From positions 744,001 through 808,000 of the forward strand of contig JAHQRK010000006.1 of the NCBI GenBank assembly GCA_019828595.1: a stretch of DNA of 64,000 nt. Direction: 5' to 3'. Shown here piece after piece: positions 31,880-42,903 of the stretch (positions within the stretch are counted from its first letter, which is position 1; each line of letters begins with the position of its first letter). The DNA comes from Aphanomyces cochlioides (Eukaryota; Oomycota; Saprolegniomycetes; Saprolegniales; Verrucalvaceae). Under the pieces are notes generated by a model. The model had not been told where the DNA came from, ran no database searches, and was given only the letters and a program-made list of their open reading frames with translations. The position numbers and the translations under genes are program-made.

Positions 31880-31948
31880 GAGTACTCCGGAGTACTCCGG
31901 GAGTACTCTGTCGGGAGTATTGACCTAATTGAATATTTTATCCGGATA
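31880..31948. promoter_or_regulatory. GGAGTACTCC palindrome array with a TTATCCGGATA box
   Basis: GGAGTACTCC occurs twice in perfect tandem, then GGGAGTACTC and GGGAGTA, followed about 25 bp later by TTTTATCCGGATATA. Orientation is opposite to the module at 31035-31135. Confidence 0.45.
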
Positions 31949-31987
31949 TATGAAAGGAAGACATTTGAATAATGTGAAATTAGAAGG

Positions 31988-33094
31988 CTAGCGGCCAAAC
32001 GTGGGAAACATATCAGTGATCTCTTGGCGATCCACGGGACACATTTGAATGCGCACGGCACATGTTGCGCAGAGAACCCGATGGCGACAAGGCATGACGA
32101 CAATTGAGACACGCTCGTGAAGGCAGATAATACATGTTTCCCGCTCGCTGTCGATCGCGCGACGGTATTGCTGGCGCAGTTCAGTGCGGACCTATATAAG
32201 AGCGTTATGATGCAGCGGCGGGGATGCAGTATTCGTACGCGAGAGAGGCCGTACTCAAGTGTCTTCTCAAGGGCTTCCAAGTCATCGACACTCATATCGC
32301 TATAAATGCCCTCTCCTTGAAGATTCTTATTCTTCGTCGTGGCTTGGTGGAAATCCACTCGCATACTGTTGAGCTTCTGCTTGACCACAGCCATACCCCT
32401 AGATGACAATGGGTCGCGCTGTTGAATGAGCCACTTACTCGTTTGCAAGGCGATAGCGTTCGCAAAAAAGCTCTAGCTTTCGCTCCAGCTTCCGACTGCA
32501 CTCGATTTCACGCTCGATGGAACGACTTTGATCTTCGGCATGATGGTGAGCTCGCAAGAGGCGCATGGACAACACTTCGCAGTTCCTATCAAGAAGAGAT
32601 CAAACTTGTGTTGAACGACAAGATGAAAGACATGGAGAGACGTTTGACCTCCTGGGAGAGCTGCATGTTGCGCCGGAGTGACTCCTCGAGGGGTAATGAC
32701 GGCAGCGGCTCCGATTCGGGCTCTCCACATTCTTTGCCTTGAGAATCAAGAACCGGCATGGACTTGGCGCGACTTCGAGTCTTGTGTTGAGAGGAAGTAC
32801 AGCTGCGACTGACGTCTACAGTCAGGAAGTTAAGCCAATGCAGCCAAGCTCAGTACCTTCTCGTGATGAATACCAGCGTTGATGTTCAGGAGCAAGCAAC
32901 GGCAAGAGTTGAGTCAATGAGCTTTGGACTGGACTTGGCACAACAGATTCGAGCAAGCGCACCACTGTGTCGTCCTCATTGGGTCCTTCGCTGATGTCTT
33001 CATCAAATGACAGAGTGATGTCACTGTGGTCGATGAAGAAGTCGCTGTCGTCGTCATTGAGTTCGTCGGCTGCGGGAGGTAGATTGTTCCCCAT
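31988..33094 (-). CDS. Coiled-coil RING-finger protein (probable E3 ubiquitin ligase)
   Basis: Five exons (32857-33094, 32632-32815, 32439-32585, 32239-32398, 31988-32191) with introns of 40-47 nt encode 310 aa. The N-terminus is acidic (MGNNLPPAADELNDDDSDFF). The middle is a long charged coiled coil (SRSIEREIECSRKLERKLELF). A C-terminal RING follows: CIICLHERVSIVVMPCRHRVLC, then CATC and a terminal CPVDR. The last zinc-ligand position is Asp rather than Cys (C3HC3D), which some active RINGs tolerate. One donor is GTCTTT, a weaker GT site, but the frame is exact. The substrate is unknown. Confidence 0.82.
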
Positions 33095-33316
33095 GCGAGC
33101 TCTCGTCTTCTTGCCGATGCAGAGTGGGGTAACTGGATTTTGACAGCTGACAGGGGTCTCTCAGCGGTACGAGAGGTTCCATCTGCGCCTGTAGATTATC
33201 CCTCCATCCAACATCTACAGCGAATGCCACTTTGTTTCATCCACGCGCATGTAAGCTGCTTTACACACAGGACTCCTCTTAATGACATTTTGTCTGTATT
33301 AGCTGTTGTGTTGTTG

Positions 33317-34420
33317 TCATCGCTGTGAGCGCCGACGGGTAGCTAACCGCTTCTTGAGGAGTTGAAGCTTGGAAGAGTCAACTGCGGGAGTGATAACTTG
33401 GCCATTCGCGAGCCATGCCAAGTGATCTTTGCACCACAAGCGATACGTAGACCAGAATGAACTCTCTTGAGTCTTTGTCGCCTCAAGAATGCGAGTATAT
33501 CGTCGCACGATATTCAGTTGGGGCTGGACGAGGCTTACTTTGCGCAGACACAACGGACACAGAATCAACGACTCTGTCAAGGCATTCATGACACATTCGA
33601 AGAAGACACATGGTTCGACACCAAGCACACGCAAGACGGCCCGGACTGTCAACTACACCGTCAGCGTAGCTTCAAAGGAACTCTTCGGCGGTCGAAACAA
33701 ACCTGCGATCGAGCTTCAAGACTTGCGTTGGACGCAAACGCAACGACTGAAATGCTCTTCCCGTCTGGAGTCAAAAGACCATGCCTAGCCACACTGCCAC
33801 CAGCTCCACTGCAGGTCCGATGGCTTCAGAACAGAGTGTGGAGGGATAAACGTACCTCAGGCGTTCACTTGTAAGGACAAAGAGCGTTCCACCACTGCAA
33901 TGCCTGGATGCAACTTCAAGCACAGCTTGATCGAGAAGCGCAGCCCTACGAGGCAGCCCTTCAACTGTAAATCATCATGACACGATGGATACGACTGAGG
34001 GAGGCGGAGAAGGCGGAGACGTGAAGCTGCAAAGGCTGGAACGGGTGGAGCAGCTTGAAAAGTTGTGACGTCGAAGAACGCATTGAGGAAAGGCGCCAAG
34101 AAAGCAGCCACGTCGTCGTGCACTGCGCCCATGCCAACTACAGCGATGGGATGTTGTAGCAAATCGCCACTAATGCAGAAACCACAAGACTACAGAGAGA
34201 AGATGCAAGACCAAACCCGAGATGCAAACAGGGCTTTGAGGTCATGTATGCCGCGACTGTTTGAATGGCTGTGTTGCATGGAAGTGATGCGGACAAATCA
34301 GAGCAAGACGAGTAGAACGTGGGGTCCAAAGCCTTCTTGAGCTCTTGGCTTGCAGGTGGTTTGCCCATCGCGGAGGCAAACGATGCCATTCTGCACTTGC
34401 TCACGTGAGAAACGGCCACC
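33317..34420 (-). CDS. Archaemetzincin-like protein lacking the metalloprotease active site (5' exons unresolved)
   Basis: The C-terminal exons are clear: 33856-33964, 33703-33808 and 33317-33652, joined by 47-50 nt introns. They follow archaemetzincin (AMZ, peptidase M54) layout, including the structural zinc cysteines (EPCVFFECVMN...LCPLCLRK). The HExxH...H catalytic motif is replaced by RAVLR (33629-33643) and the third His by Pro (VEPC). Upstream, 34021-34162 encodes the expected N-terminal core (AVVGMGAVHDDVAAFLAPFL) and is joined either by a 56 nt intron with a weak donor (33965-34020) or across a frameshift. The first exon(s), between about 34170 and 34420, are not resolved. It may be a pseudoprotease or a decaying gene. 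Confidence 0.55.
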
Positions 34421-34517
34421 AGTTACAAGAAGCGATAGAATCGTCTGAATGTGAAGGATGCAAGGAAGAGGAACGAGGCCCAAACATACTTAATTGCTTG
34501 AATTAGAAGCCGACTGC

Positions 34518-35252
34518 TTATTGAGCGAAAGCGGCAGGGGCGGCAGCGACGGGAGCAGCAGCCACAGGTTCCACAGGAGTAGGTTCGACGTATGGGCGGT
34601 ACACTTCTTCCTTGGGTTCCAAGATGGTCACGACATCGTCGAGGTTGCGCTTGGGGCCGAGGCGGCCAGTAGGGTCATGGGGCAACATGATGGAGACCTT
34701 GACACCGAGCACGCCTTGACGCATCAAGACGTGACGGACGGCAGTGTCAACGTATTCCTTGTTGGCATCACCGGTCTTGACCATGAATCCTTCCTTGAAC
34801 TTCATAGCCTTGGCACGTTGGGCACGCAACTTGCCGGACACGACGACTTCAGCACCCTTGGCACCAGCTTCAAGAACGAAGCGCAAGACACCCATGGCGG
34901 CACGGCGAACAGCCAAACCTCCCAACAACTTGTACTTGAGGGATTCGGCTTGGGCTTGGGCGCACAAACCACGGTTGGCGACACGTTCGGCGTACAATTC
35001 AACAGCGCCATCAGCGAAGTTGAAACGCTTTTGGACGACCGAGGTGAGTTCGCGGATGCGTTGACCCTTTTCGCCCAACACTTCTTGGGTCTTGGTGGCA
35101 CGGATGATGACTTCAGTGCGCATGGGGGTCACACGCACTTCGACACCGGCGTAACCATCTTCAGCCAATTCACGTTGGAGCAATTCGTTCAATTCGGCGA
35201 AGAAGACACCGTCGGCGACGAACTTTCGCTTCTTGGAGATGTTGAGGGCCAT
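34518..35252 (-). CDS. RPS3: 40S ribosomal protein uS3 (RPS3)
   Basis: A 244 aa intronless protein; the start is the ATG at 35250-35252 ([25 protein letters not shown]). The KH domain ([31 protein letters not shown]) and the uS3 C-terminal domain ([35 protein letters not shown]) are intact. It forms part of the small-subunit mRNA entry channel. The Ala/Pro-rich end ([16 protein letters not shown]) is a lineage-type extension. A 279-codon open frame on the opposite strand reflects codon bias, not a gene. Confidence 0.97.
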   Translation of the reverse strand: MALNISKKRKFVADGVFFAELNELLQRELAEDGYAGVEVRVTPMRTEVIIRATKTQEVLGEKGQRIRELTSVVQKRFNFADGAVELYAERVANRGLCAQAQAESLKYKLLGGLAVRRAAMGVLRFVLEAGAKGAEVVVSGKLRAQRAKAMKFKEGFMVKTGDANKEYVDTAVRHVLMRQGVLGVKVSIMLPHDPTGRLGPKRNLDDVVTILEPKEEVYRPYVEPTPVEPVAAAPVAAAPAAFAQ

Positions 35253-35559
35253 CTTGAGTTCAAGCAAATAAAGCAATGCTCAATGGAATGTCGTTCAGCC
35301 AAAATTGGTGGAGGGGAGCTTGGGCCTAATTAGGACTTCATATTTACCTCTTTAGGAATTCAAACTAGGGATTTACCGAATATCAAATTATACAGGTAAA
35401 ATATTGATTTTGAAAGTCTTGAGCAAGGTTTGATTACGACTAAATAGGACATTTGAAAATTGGACTTTCCGAATATAGATTAAAAGAGGTCTATAATACG
35501 ACAGGATTTTTAGCAAAAAAAGCGCCACTTGGAAATTGTCCGCCGCCGATACTAGCTCC

Positions 35560-36231
35560 ATGCTCCGTACGTCGATGAGAGTAGCAGGAAGAGCCTAATG
35601 TGAATGTTTTGACGGTGTAGAGACGCTCCTCTCGTTTCTCTTTGTGGGTGCGTTGTGGGGATGCACAAATCCGTTGCTCAAAGAAGGTATCTTGATTCAT
35701 TTGCATGGATATGACAGTGATCTTTGCAGGAAGTGGGGAAAAGGCGTACAAGCGCAAAGACGACTCGTTCGGTCAATATGCTTATGAATTCTTTTGCACG
35801 TTGACCAACTGGAAGGTGCGTTTTCTCATTTCAACACATTCAAGATGCCTGTCATAGTTCATTATTCCATTTGCGCTCAATCAAAGTGGATCGATCGCGT
35901 TCGTGTACCTTCTAGGCTCCTCAGGTGTTTCGCGTCGTTTACTACATGCCTGACATGCTCTCTCTTAGATATTTCGATGGCCGTCCCAATTTGCAATTCA
36001 TGTATTAAGCACAGGACATTTTCAACTCTCGACTAAACGTTCTCTAGTCACGTTTGTCTTTACAGCTATTACAAGTCGATTGCTTGGAGAACGTCCCAAG
36101 CATCCATTGTGTACGTCGCTCGATGTGATTTCTTGCATTTAATGTCGACAGATACGTATTTGGGCATGATTCTTGTGCTTGTTGGCGTTGCGATTTGTTT
36201 CCACAGCAAACTTCCCACAACAGTCGTATGA
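35560..36231 (+). CDS. TMEM234: TMEM234 homologue
   Basis: Seven exons (35560-35566, 35621-35686, 35730-35815, 35858-35924, 35969-36001, 36048-36110, 36152-36231) encode 133 aa, close to the family's size. The first coding exon is only 7 nt (ATGCTCC). Hallmarks match TMEM234: LFVGALWGCTNPLLKEG at the N-terminus, IPFALNQSGSIAFVYLLG, SSDISMAVPICNS and RLLGERP before the last membrane span (YLGMILVLVGVAICF). It is a four-helix membrane protein of the EamA/drug-metabolite-transporter type. In vertebrates it is linked to kidney filtration, but its transport activity is not established. The frame is restored only by splicing all six 41-54 nt introns. Confidence 0.88.
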
Positions 36232-36240
36232 TAGGTCAAC

Positions 36241-36253
36241 GTCCGGATAAAAG
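36241..36253. promoter_or_regulatory. TCCGGATAAAAG motif upstream of the FANCB homologue
   Basis: GTCCGGATAAAAG lies 16-28 bp before the ATG at 36269, immediately after the TMEM234 stop codon. Confidence 0.45.
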
Positions 36254-36268
36254 TAAAGAATCAAATCC

Positions 36269-38811
36269 ATGCTGCTTGTGAATGAACCAGGGCACGGACG
36301 AGTGTGGGCAATCAATGTTGACGATGGAGAGATACGTCGAATAACAGCACGAATGGCATTCTTTGAAGCCGCTAGTGACACCTTCCAATGGAGCCCGGAG
36401 TTACACTCGCCATTGCCATTCCCAGGATCACTTCTCGCAGCTCGATATGTGGATGACCTGAACACAGGTTTGAACAGTCTCTTTGCGGTGTTTCGACTGT
36501 CAACCACGAGCATCGCATTAGTACACATCGATGCAGATGAAGACGTAATCGATGTTGAGGACTGCGAGTTTACCCACACATTACCGACGACATGGCATGA
36601 CGAGGCTCTTGTCGTTGAACTCCTCGATGGCCCTCGTGTATGGCTCTCTTGTCCCGCTCGGTCCGAATCACAGCTATTGCGTCTCGATGAAGACAGCCTT
36701 CAAGTGCTTCAGGCAACTATTCTTCAACCGAACGTCTTCATATCGGCTCAAATCGTGTCAACTGACGTCGTCGATCCGACAGCGCCACCACATGCCACTC
36801 ATATCCTCGTACACGAAATGGAAGAGTACGCTTATGCATTCATGATTATATTCACTCATGGTTCATGTAGACAAAGCAACCGATGGCGAACAATGCCCCT
36901 CTCGCATCCCTCACCGGCGCGAAAACAACCAAAGTCATCGCCGATGGAGCCGCCAAAGCAATACTTGCCTGTTCACATGGATATTGCATGCGTCCATATT
37001 TTTCAAGACGACGAACGCCATCCAAATCGTATCCTCGTGGGCACGACAGCCCCTTCTTTGGCTGATTTCGTTCACAATTGCCTTGTGGCTTCAATTCAGT
37101 TGCCAGGACCTCCAGTGGAAATGTACGCATCGACTTTGACTTGCTTCTAATGCTTTGTGATCAAGAGTCTATGCAAGACTCGAGTCTGACGTGTTTGCGG
37201 TCAGATGCAACGATGCCAATCGCACAGTTTGTATTGTTGTGAGTGCCAACTATACCCTCTCAATCGTCCAAGGTACGTCGTGTGCAATGTGGGTAGCTTT
37301 TATGCCGTTTAGAGTTTACCAACGTCGACCGCGTGTATGTCAATGACTTCAAAATGAATGGCCAGGATCAATTCGTGCTTGTCCACGACGAAAATGTCGA
37401 TCAATGGATTTTAACTGACGTCAATTCAGTCCATCCTGCATCCAAAGGTAGAAGACGTTGTCGAGCATGGATTCCAACATGTCCACGTAGCTCGGAAGAC
37501 GAAGAAAAGGAATAAAAAGTCGTCCACTGGGATTCAAATCCAAATGGACAAGATATCCGCTCCAGATCAAGCCGAGAAGGTAAATGATCTTGTCCTCAAA
37601 GTATAATTCACTCGTCCAGCTCAAATCGATCCAAGCATCATTGACCTTACGAGCTTCCCAAGCCCAAAATGAATTGGCTCAACAACAAGCCATGGTTAGT
37701 TCTATATGTCTTTCGGTGGTTACTCATGACGTGGCAGCTTGAGCATCAAAAGATGCTAATCGAAATGATGAAAACCAACTGCTGGCAGGAATGGCTGGCG
37801 CTTCACAAGGAATACACGACCCTTGAGGATCAAGAGCCTGTGAGTTTTGCGATGCCGCCCCTTCAGACGCTTATTCCCTCGCCGGACACCGTTGCAGACT
37901 CAACAGTTGCCTTGAAAAAGCCTTTGCTTGTCCATCCAATGGAGCTTTTGTCAGTCGAGCCCGTGGCTCTCCAGCATTCTCTCTTGTCATCTGTCGTGCA
38001 TGTTCGAGCAACCGTTCGCAACTTGTCAAGGTAAAAGCCCGTTTTAAGCGGGAGACTAAACAATGTGCGTAGCGCATCTCTGAACAACGTGACCCTTTTG
38101 ATCGTCGGATCCACGACTGAACTCCGCAGCCGCTGTGGTGTCATATCGTGTCTAGAGTCCAAAGCGAGCCACGAGTTCTACTTTCAAATCATGATGGCAT
38201 CAAACCTACGAAGCCAAACACATTTGAAATGGCATATCATTGCCAAATGGGGCGTCGAAAGCGCTCTCCTGTTCGAAAATGGATCCTGCAGCTTCCCCAT
38301 GGATGAAATCCTGCGTTTGCCAGTGACAGTGCCTGATCAAGGTTGTCGTCACTCAAACCACAACGCTGAAAATTCTCTCTGAAAATCCTCTCTGTAGTGT
38401 CATGCAATTTGTTGCTTTTGTCGAAAGAATGCCAATTGACGGAGTGGCTCCCAGTTCACCAGCAAGAGGTACATGTCCAATGCTTGCTCGTTGCTGACGA
38501 GAGCGCAGTTGGCGATCAATGAGATCGAAACTATTCAACCAGGTGCAGCGCAAGTGAAAATCTCGGCGCCAAATCAATCCATGCTCGAATTCAAACTGAG
38601 CCACCTGCAACGATGTGTCAAGCCACACAACATTTTTGCACTGGAAAATCCTCTCAAGGACTCCCACTGCAGTTTGATCCGCCATGCACTAGCGTCGATG
38701 AAGGCCGAGGCGACAAATCCGACTTCATTGAAAGCCCAGGGCGAGACTGACCAAGCCATCGGTCTTTTGCTCAAAGCCATGAAGCGGCGTGCCGAGTACC
38801 ACGCGTTATAG
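36269..38811 (+). CDS. FANCB: FANCB homologue (Fanconi anaemia core complex)
   Basis: The start is the ATG at 36269. Early exons are 36269-37122, 37166-37272 and from 37313; later exons include about 37650-37680, 37724-38033, 38073-38340 and about 38450-38811, with the stop at 38809-38811. Intron positions between 37400 and 37660 are not fully fixed. Similarity is recognised to FANCB by its order of motifs: a beta-propeller-like N-terminus, ...VYVNDFKMNGQDQFVLV...WILTDV, then coiled coil, and SLNNVTLLIVG in the C-terminal half. FANCB scaffolds the FANCL ubiquitin ligase that monoubiquitinates FANCD2-FANCI during DNA crosslink repair. It is convergent with the GRAM-VASt gene, 7 bp between stops. 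Confidence 0.72.
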
Positions 38812-38818
38812 ACATTCG

Positions 38819-40463
38819 TTAATCAACGGGAGCACATTGACGACCAATCGATGACTGGAGCGCACTAAAATTTTCTTGGACTTCTCGCAGCGTCGTATGC
38901 ATGGCTGCCAAGTCGGAGTGGATTTTGTACATGTACAAACCGAGCAGTACGATGACGACCCAAGGAATGACTAGAAAAAGGCCATGTGAGCACTCAATTT
39001 AGTCCTACGTGCATACCAATAGAAGCAAGAGGACGAACGTGGTGCTGGACAAGTACACGCTTCTTGGGAGGTGCGTCCACCGGTTGCTTCTTGTGGTCCT
39101 CTTTGGTTTTAATCGCTTTGGGCTTTCGCGCAAGACGAACACCCTGAGGGAAAATTATTGCAGCGCCAAGCAAAGGAATTCAGTACCTTGGCGTTAAGTG
39201 GATACGGCGGCAATCCTTCGGGCATTAATGCCTGCTTCGCCAATTGAATCCAGTCGAGGCTTTTCTGCTTGCAATCGCCTTTAGCTCGGGATTCAATTAT
39301 GCCTCGCCACAAGGTCGACTTGTGGAATATGACTCGGAGCTGGATCAAGAGATCGCAACTCGATTCGGTGATAGCCGTTAGGACAAAGCGATCATCAACT
39401 TTAAAGCAATCACCATAAGGAATGTCAAGGATATGTGTCGTCGTGTCTATATGGTACGTCTTATCGTCCACGCGATAACGCCGTTGAGACTACAGAAAGC
39501 CCTCTATAATGTAACGTCCAGTTAAAAGGTCATACCACTTGGATACGTGTGGATTTCGGACCGATGGGTGCATCTACGGGCTGGGTGAAGCTCGCTGTGC
39601 GTGTCCAAACGCCTAGACTTAGCTTTAATAAAGCCATTTGCACAAAGAGCAATACCTTCTTCATCGGGTTGTTCAACCCAGAGAGCACATTGAATGTCAG
39701 TCGCACCTCGACGTCGATTAGCTTCGCCCAGACCATAGATAGCTTCGTCTCCCATGAACAACTCGACAAACCGATCGACTGAGATCTCGAATGAATCCTG
39801 CACCATATCCTGGTATGGATGCTCGTCGACGTTTGCCGCTGGAGGAACATCTTGCCTTGGAGGTGGTAACGAAACTGGAGTTGGTGACTTCGGAGAGGAT
39901 GTGATGGATGACGCTGGAGAGGGTACGGCTCCTACAGCCTTGACTCGCAATGCATGGATTATCGATGCGCAGTGATCTCTACGGCAAACGTATATAGATA
40001 GTGTGCAAGGAGTGTATCACATACCGATTGTTGCCCCAAAATGACGTGAACGAATACTCTTTCGTACGTGTATGGATGCGCAGGCCGTGGGAAAACATGT
40101 TGCTCGTCTTGCTCACATCTGTAATTGTCTTGTACGGGATCAAGATCTTAGTTTCTTTGCCAAACAAGTTGGAATAGAAGCACACTTGGTCGCCAGCAGG
40201 ATACATGCGTCCATGGTAAACGATTGTCGACACGTATGCACACGAGAAGTCTATTTTCTTCGATCAGAACATACATATTCGCGATGCTTCTCTCGACCTT
40301 GGTAAAAGACAGTGGTCTTCGGGAGGTTGAAAATGGCGCAAATGATGTCGTCGCGCACTTCATCATGGACAGGGGCCATCTCCACTCCCCCTGCATCCAC
40401 AACAACCTCATCTTCCGTCGATCTGCCCGAGGACGACGTGGGAGATGGCGCAGCACTCGCCAT
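38819..40463 (-). CDS. GRAM-VASt domain membrane protein (Lam/Aster-type lipid transfer)
   Basis: Seven exons (40298-40463, 40025-40250, 39656-39978, 39536-39612, 39187-39489, 39017-39143, 38819-38970) encode 457 aa. A GRAM domain (SCAYVSTIVYHGRMYPAGDQVCFYSNLFG...FTSFWGNN; about residues 55-130) is followed by a VASt/StART-like domain (DSFEISVDRFVELFMGDEA...ILDIPYGDCFKVDDRFV; about 170-350). A basic linker and one C-terminal membrane span (IVIPWVVIVLLGLYMY) end in a short helix. Yeast Lam and animal GRAMD1 proteins of this architecture sit at ER-plasma membrane contacts and move sterols. Many oomycetes lack sterol synthesis, so the ligand here is open. Confidence 0.88.
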
Positions 40464-40651
40464 ATCTTGTTGCACTCTTTCTCCAGCTTTTCAAATGGAA
40501 AATGATGGAATCCAACTTGAGACGTTGAAAGAATGTATGTTTTGACTTAAAAAATGTATTAAAACGACCCGAAAGAAAAGGATGAGTTGAATTATGGAAT
40601 TGCTAACGCTGCCAATGCCGCCAGAAGAGATACCACCGCCGTTGACGCGCT

Positions 40652-42843
40652 TTAAGGTTGCAAACGTTTCTACACAAGGAAGCGCGTCATCAGTAAGGAA
40701 GAAAGAAGGGAAGAGAGAACGTACGGGATCACGGGGGAACATGGAAGCTTTGCGAATGTTGGGCAAACCGAGGAAGAGCATGACGACACGTTCAAGCCCA
40801 ACGCCACCACCAGCATGCGGCAAAGCACCATACTTGAAAGCATCAATGTACGCTTTGAGGCTCTTTTCGGGGACTCCCAAGGCATGCATGCGCTCGACGA
40901 GAAGAGCAGGGTCGTGGACACGTTGTGCACCACTCAAGATTTCTTGACCACGGATCATGAAATCGTACGAGTTACTCCAGCGCTACAAGCCCCACATCAA
41001 CGATAAGTCAAAGCAGCAGTCAAATACCTTGTCGTTAGGGTCTGGCATCGTGTAGAATGGACGGACAGCCAAGGGGAACTTGTCCAAGAAGTAGAAATCC
41101 GTGCCATACTTTTCCTTGACGAGAGCGCCTAATGCCTTTTCATTCGGCGTGCTATCAACAAGGGATTACATGACGTCCTTGAGCGCAAAGTTTACCTCAA
41201 GTCTTCAAGAGGATCTTGGTCAATGCCAGCTTCATTGAGCATGCGGACAGCTTCGTCGAACTTCAAGACAAGCGTTGGGTTCAAGTACTTGAGAGGTTCA
41301 AATGGATGCTACACGAAGAAAGACATCAGCCACGAGTTTGGGGAAGACGCAAAAATACGAACCTGTTCGTTGATGATCTCCAATTCACGCTTGAATCGCG
41401 AATTCAAGTTGTCAAAGACGTAGATGAACAATTCCGAGAAGACATCCAAGCACTAGCCATGTCTATGAGAACGACCGCAAGAAGGACGCTAGAATATACC
41501 TCGGAGTAATGTTCCTTGATGGTCATTTCCAAATCCAAGCCCGTGAATTCGCACAAGTGGCGCGCCGTGAAGGAGTTTTCGGCGCGGAAGACGGGGCCGA
41601 TTTCAAAGACCTTTTCAAGACCAGCACAGGCACAGGCCATTTGCTTGTGCAATTGAGGGGATTGAGCCAACGCAGCTTGTTCGCCAAAGTAGTCGAAGCT
41701 ATTCGTGGAGATAAGAGATCACGATGGCAAGAGCGATCGACGTACGCGAAGCAATTGGCACCGCCTTCACTGGCACCACCCAAAAGCTTGGGGGTGTGGA
41801 TTTCCACAAAGCCCTTGCTGTACAAGAATTCTCGGAAGAGTTGCGAGACGCCCGATTGAATGCGCATAATGGCTTGGTTGGCAGGCGTACGAAGGTCCAA
41901 GACACTAAAATGCCATTAGCATGACCTGGAAGGAGGCGCGAACCGGTTGTCCAAGCGAGTGTCCAAACCAACTTCGACGTAGTCCGAGCCTTCTGCTTGG
42001 ACGAGCGTGTCGGAACGAGCAGCATCTTCGACTTGGAGAGGCAACACGGCAAGAGCCTTGCTGATGGTGAAAATCTTGGTCACGGACAATTCGACGTCGT
42101 GTTGGGTCGTGCTCGTGATCTCGTTGGCAGGAATTGTCACGGTCACGAAAAGATCAATGACGGATTCGCGAGGAATTTCTGAGGCGTACTTGATCATAGC
42201 CTTGGAAACATCGGCGCTCTAGTAAGACAAGTTAATAAGCGCTGAGGAGTTCCACGTTGCAGCTTACTTCAGTGAGAACACCTTGAATCGTGAAGGCAGC
42301 TTGACGGACCAACAAGAACGCAATCTTGGGCTTGGCACGGCAGGTTTGCAAGTAACCACGGACCCAGAACGATTGACCATCCATCGATTTGTTGATCGTA
42401 GCGACACTAGAATACACGTAAGCATTCAAGAGAGCCACGTAAATAAATTCATACTCGACATAGTGCTTGGATGGCGCTTCTTGCGATTGCACCAAAGGAG
42501 CATCGCCAAATTTGGTGGGGTCGACCGACGCCGCCTTCGCAGCAGCTGCCGCTTCCTACATCGCGGAAACATCATCCCCACAATTTTCAAAATTCGAGTA
42601 TACCGCAGCCTTTTGCTGTTCCAACTTGCGCAATTCCTTCTTGGTCAATTGCTTGACTTTGGGTGCAGGGGCAGCTTCTCCACCTGGGGCCGCACCATAT
42701 TCATGTCCAGCGGCAATCTTATAGTTGGCTTTCAAGAGCTTGAGCTGAGCGACTTGGTCAGTTACATCTTGCTTGTTGGCTTTGAGCTCTCGGATTTCAT
42801 TTCCTTTCGTCACGATCGCCGCTTCAAGTTCCGCGACGTCCAT
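40652..42843 (-). CDS. DARS1: Cytosolic aspartyl-tRNA synthetase with N-terminal WHEP domain
   Basis: Eleven exons (42604-42843, 42455-42555, 42268-42406, 41944-42218, 41746-41904, 41500-41698, 41363-41452, 41196-41308, 41028-41151, 40725-40982, 40652-40669) encode 571 aa; the last exon is 18 nt (KRLQP stop). Residues ~3-50 form a WHEP helix-turn-helix ([19 protein letters not shown]...LLKANYK). Then come the OB-fold anticodon domain ([10 protein letters not shown]) and class IIb catalytic core: motif 2 [15 protein letters not shown], flipping-loop region [10 protein letters not shown], and motif 3 [11 protein letters not shown] ending FPRDP. It attaches aspartate to tRNA-Asp. The eukaryotic-type C-terminus identifies the cytosolic enzyme. 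WHEP on AspRS is unusual. Confidence 0.95.
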
Positions 42844-42890
42844 CGTTGTCTGAATCAAATTTACGTGTGGCTGAACCAATCGGCAACACA

Positions 42891-42903
42891 GCATCCGGAT
42901 AAG
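42891..42903. promoter_or_regulatory. ATCCGGATAAG motif upstream of aspartyl-tRNA synthetase
   Basis: GCATCCGGATAAG, 48-60 bp upstream of the ATG at 42843 on the minus strand; a weaker TTATCCAGAA follows at about 42910. Confidence 0.45.

Noticed and set aside
34494..35333. 279-codon frame antisense to RPS3
   Set aside because: Arises from codon bias in a highly expressed ribosomal protein gene; the opposite strand gives a complete RPS3.
36139..36579. Minus-strand 146-codon frame
   Set aside because: Antisense to TMEM234 and FANCB exons, both of which have recognisable homologues.
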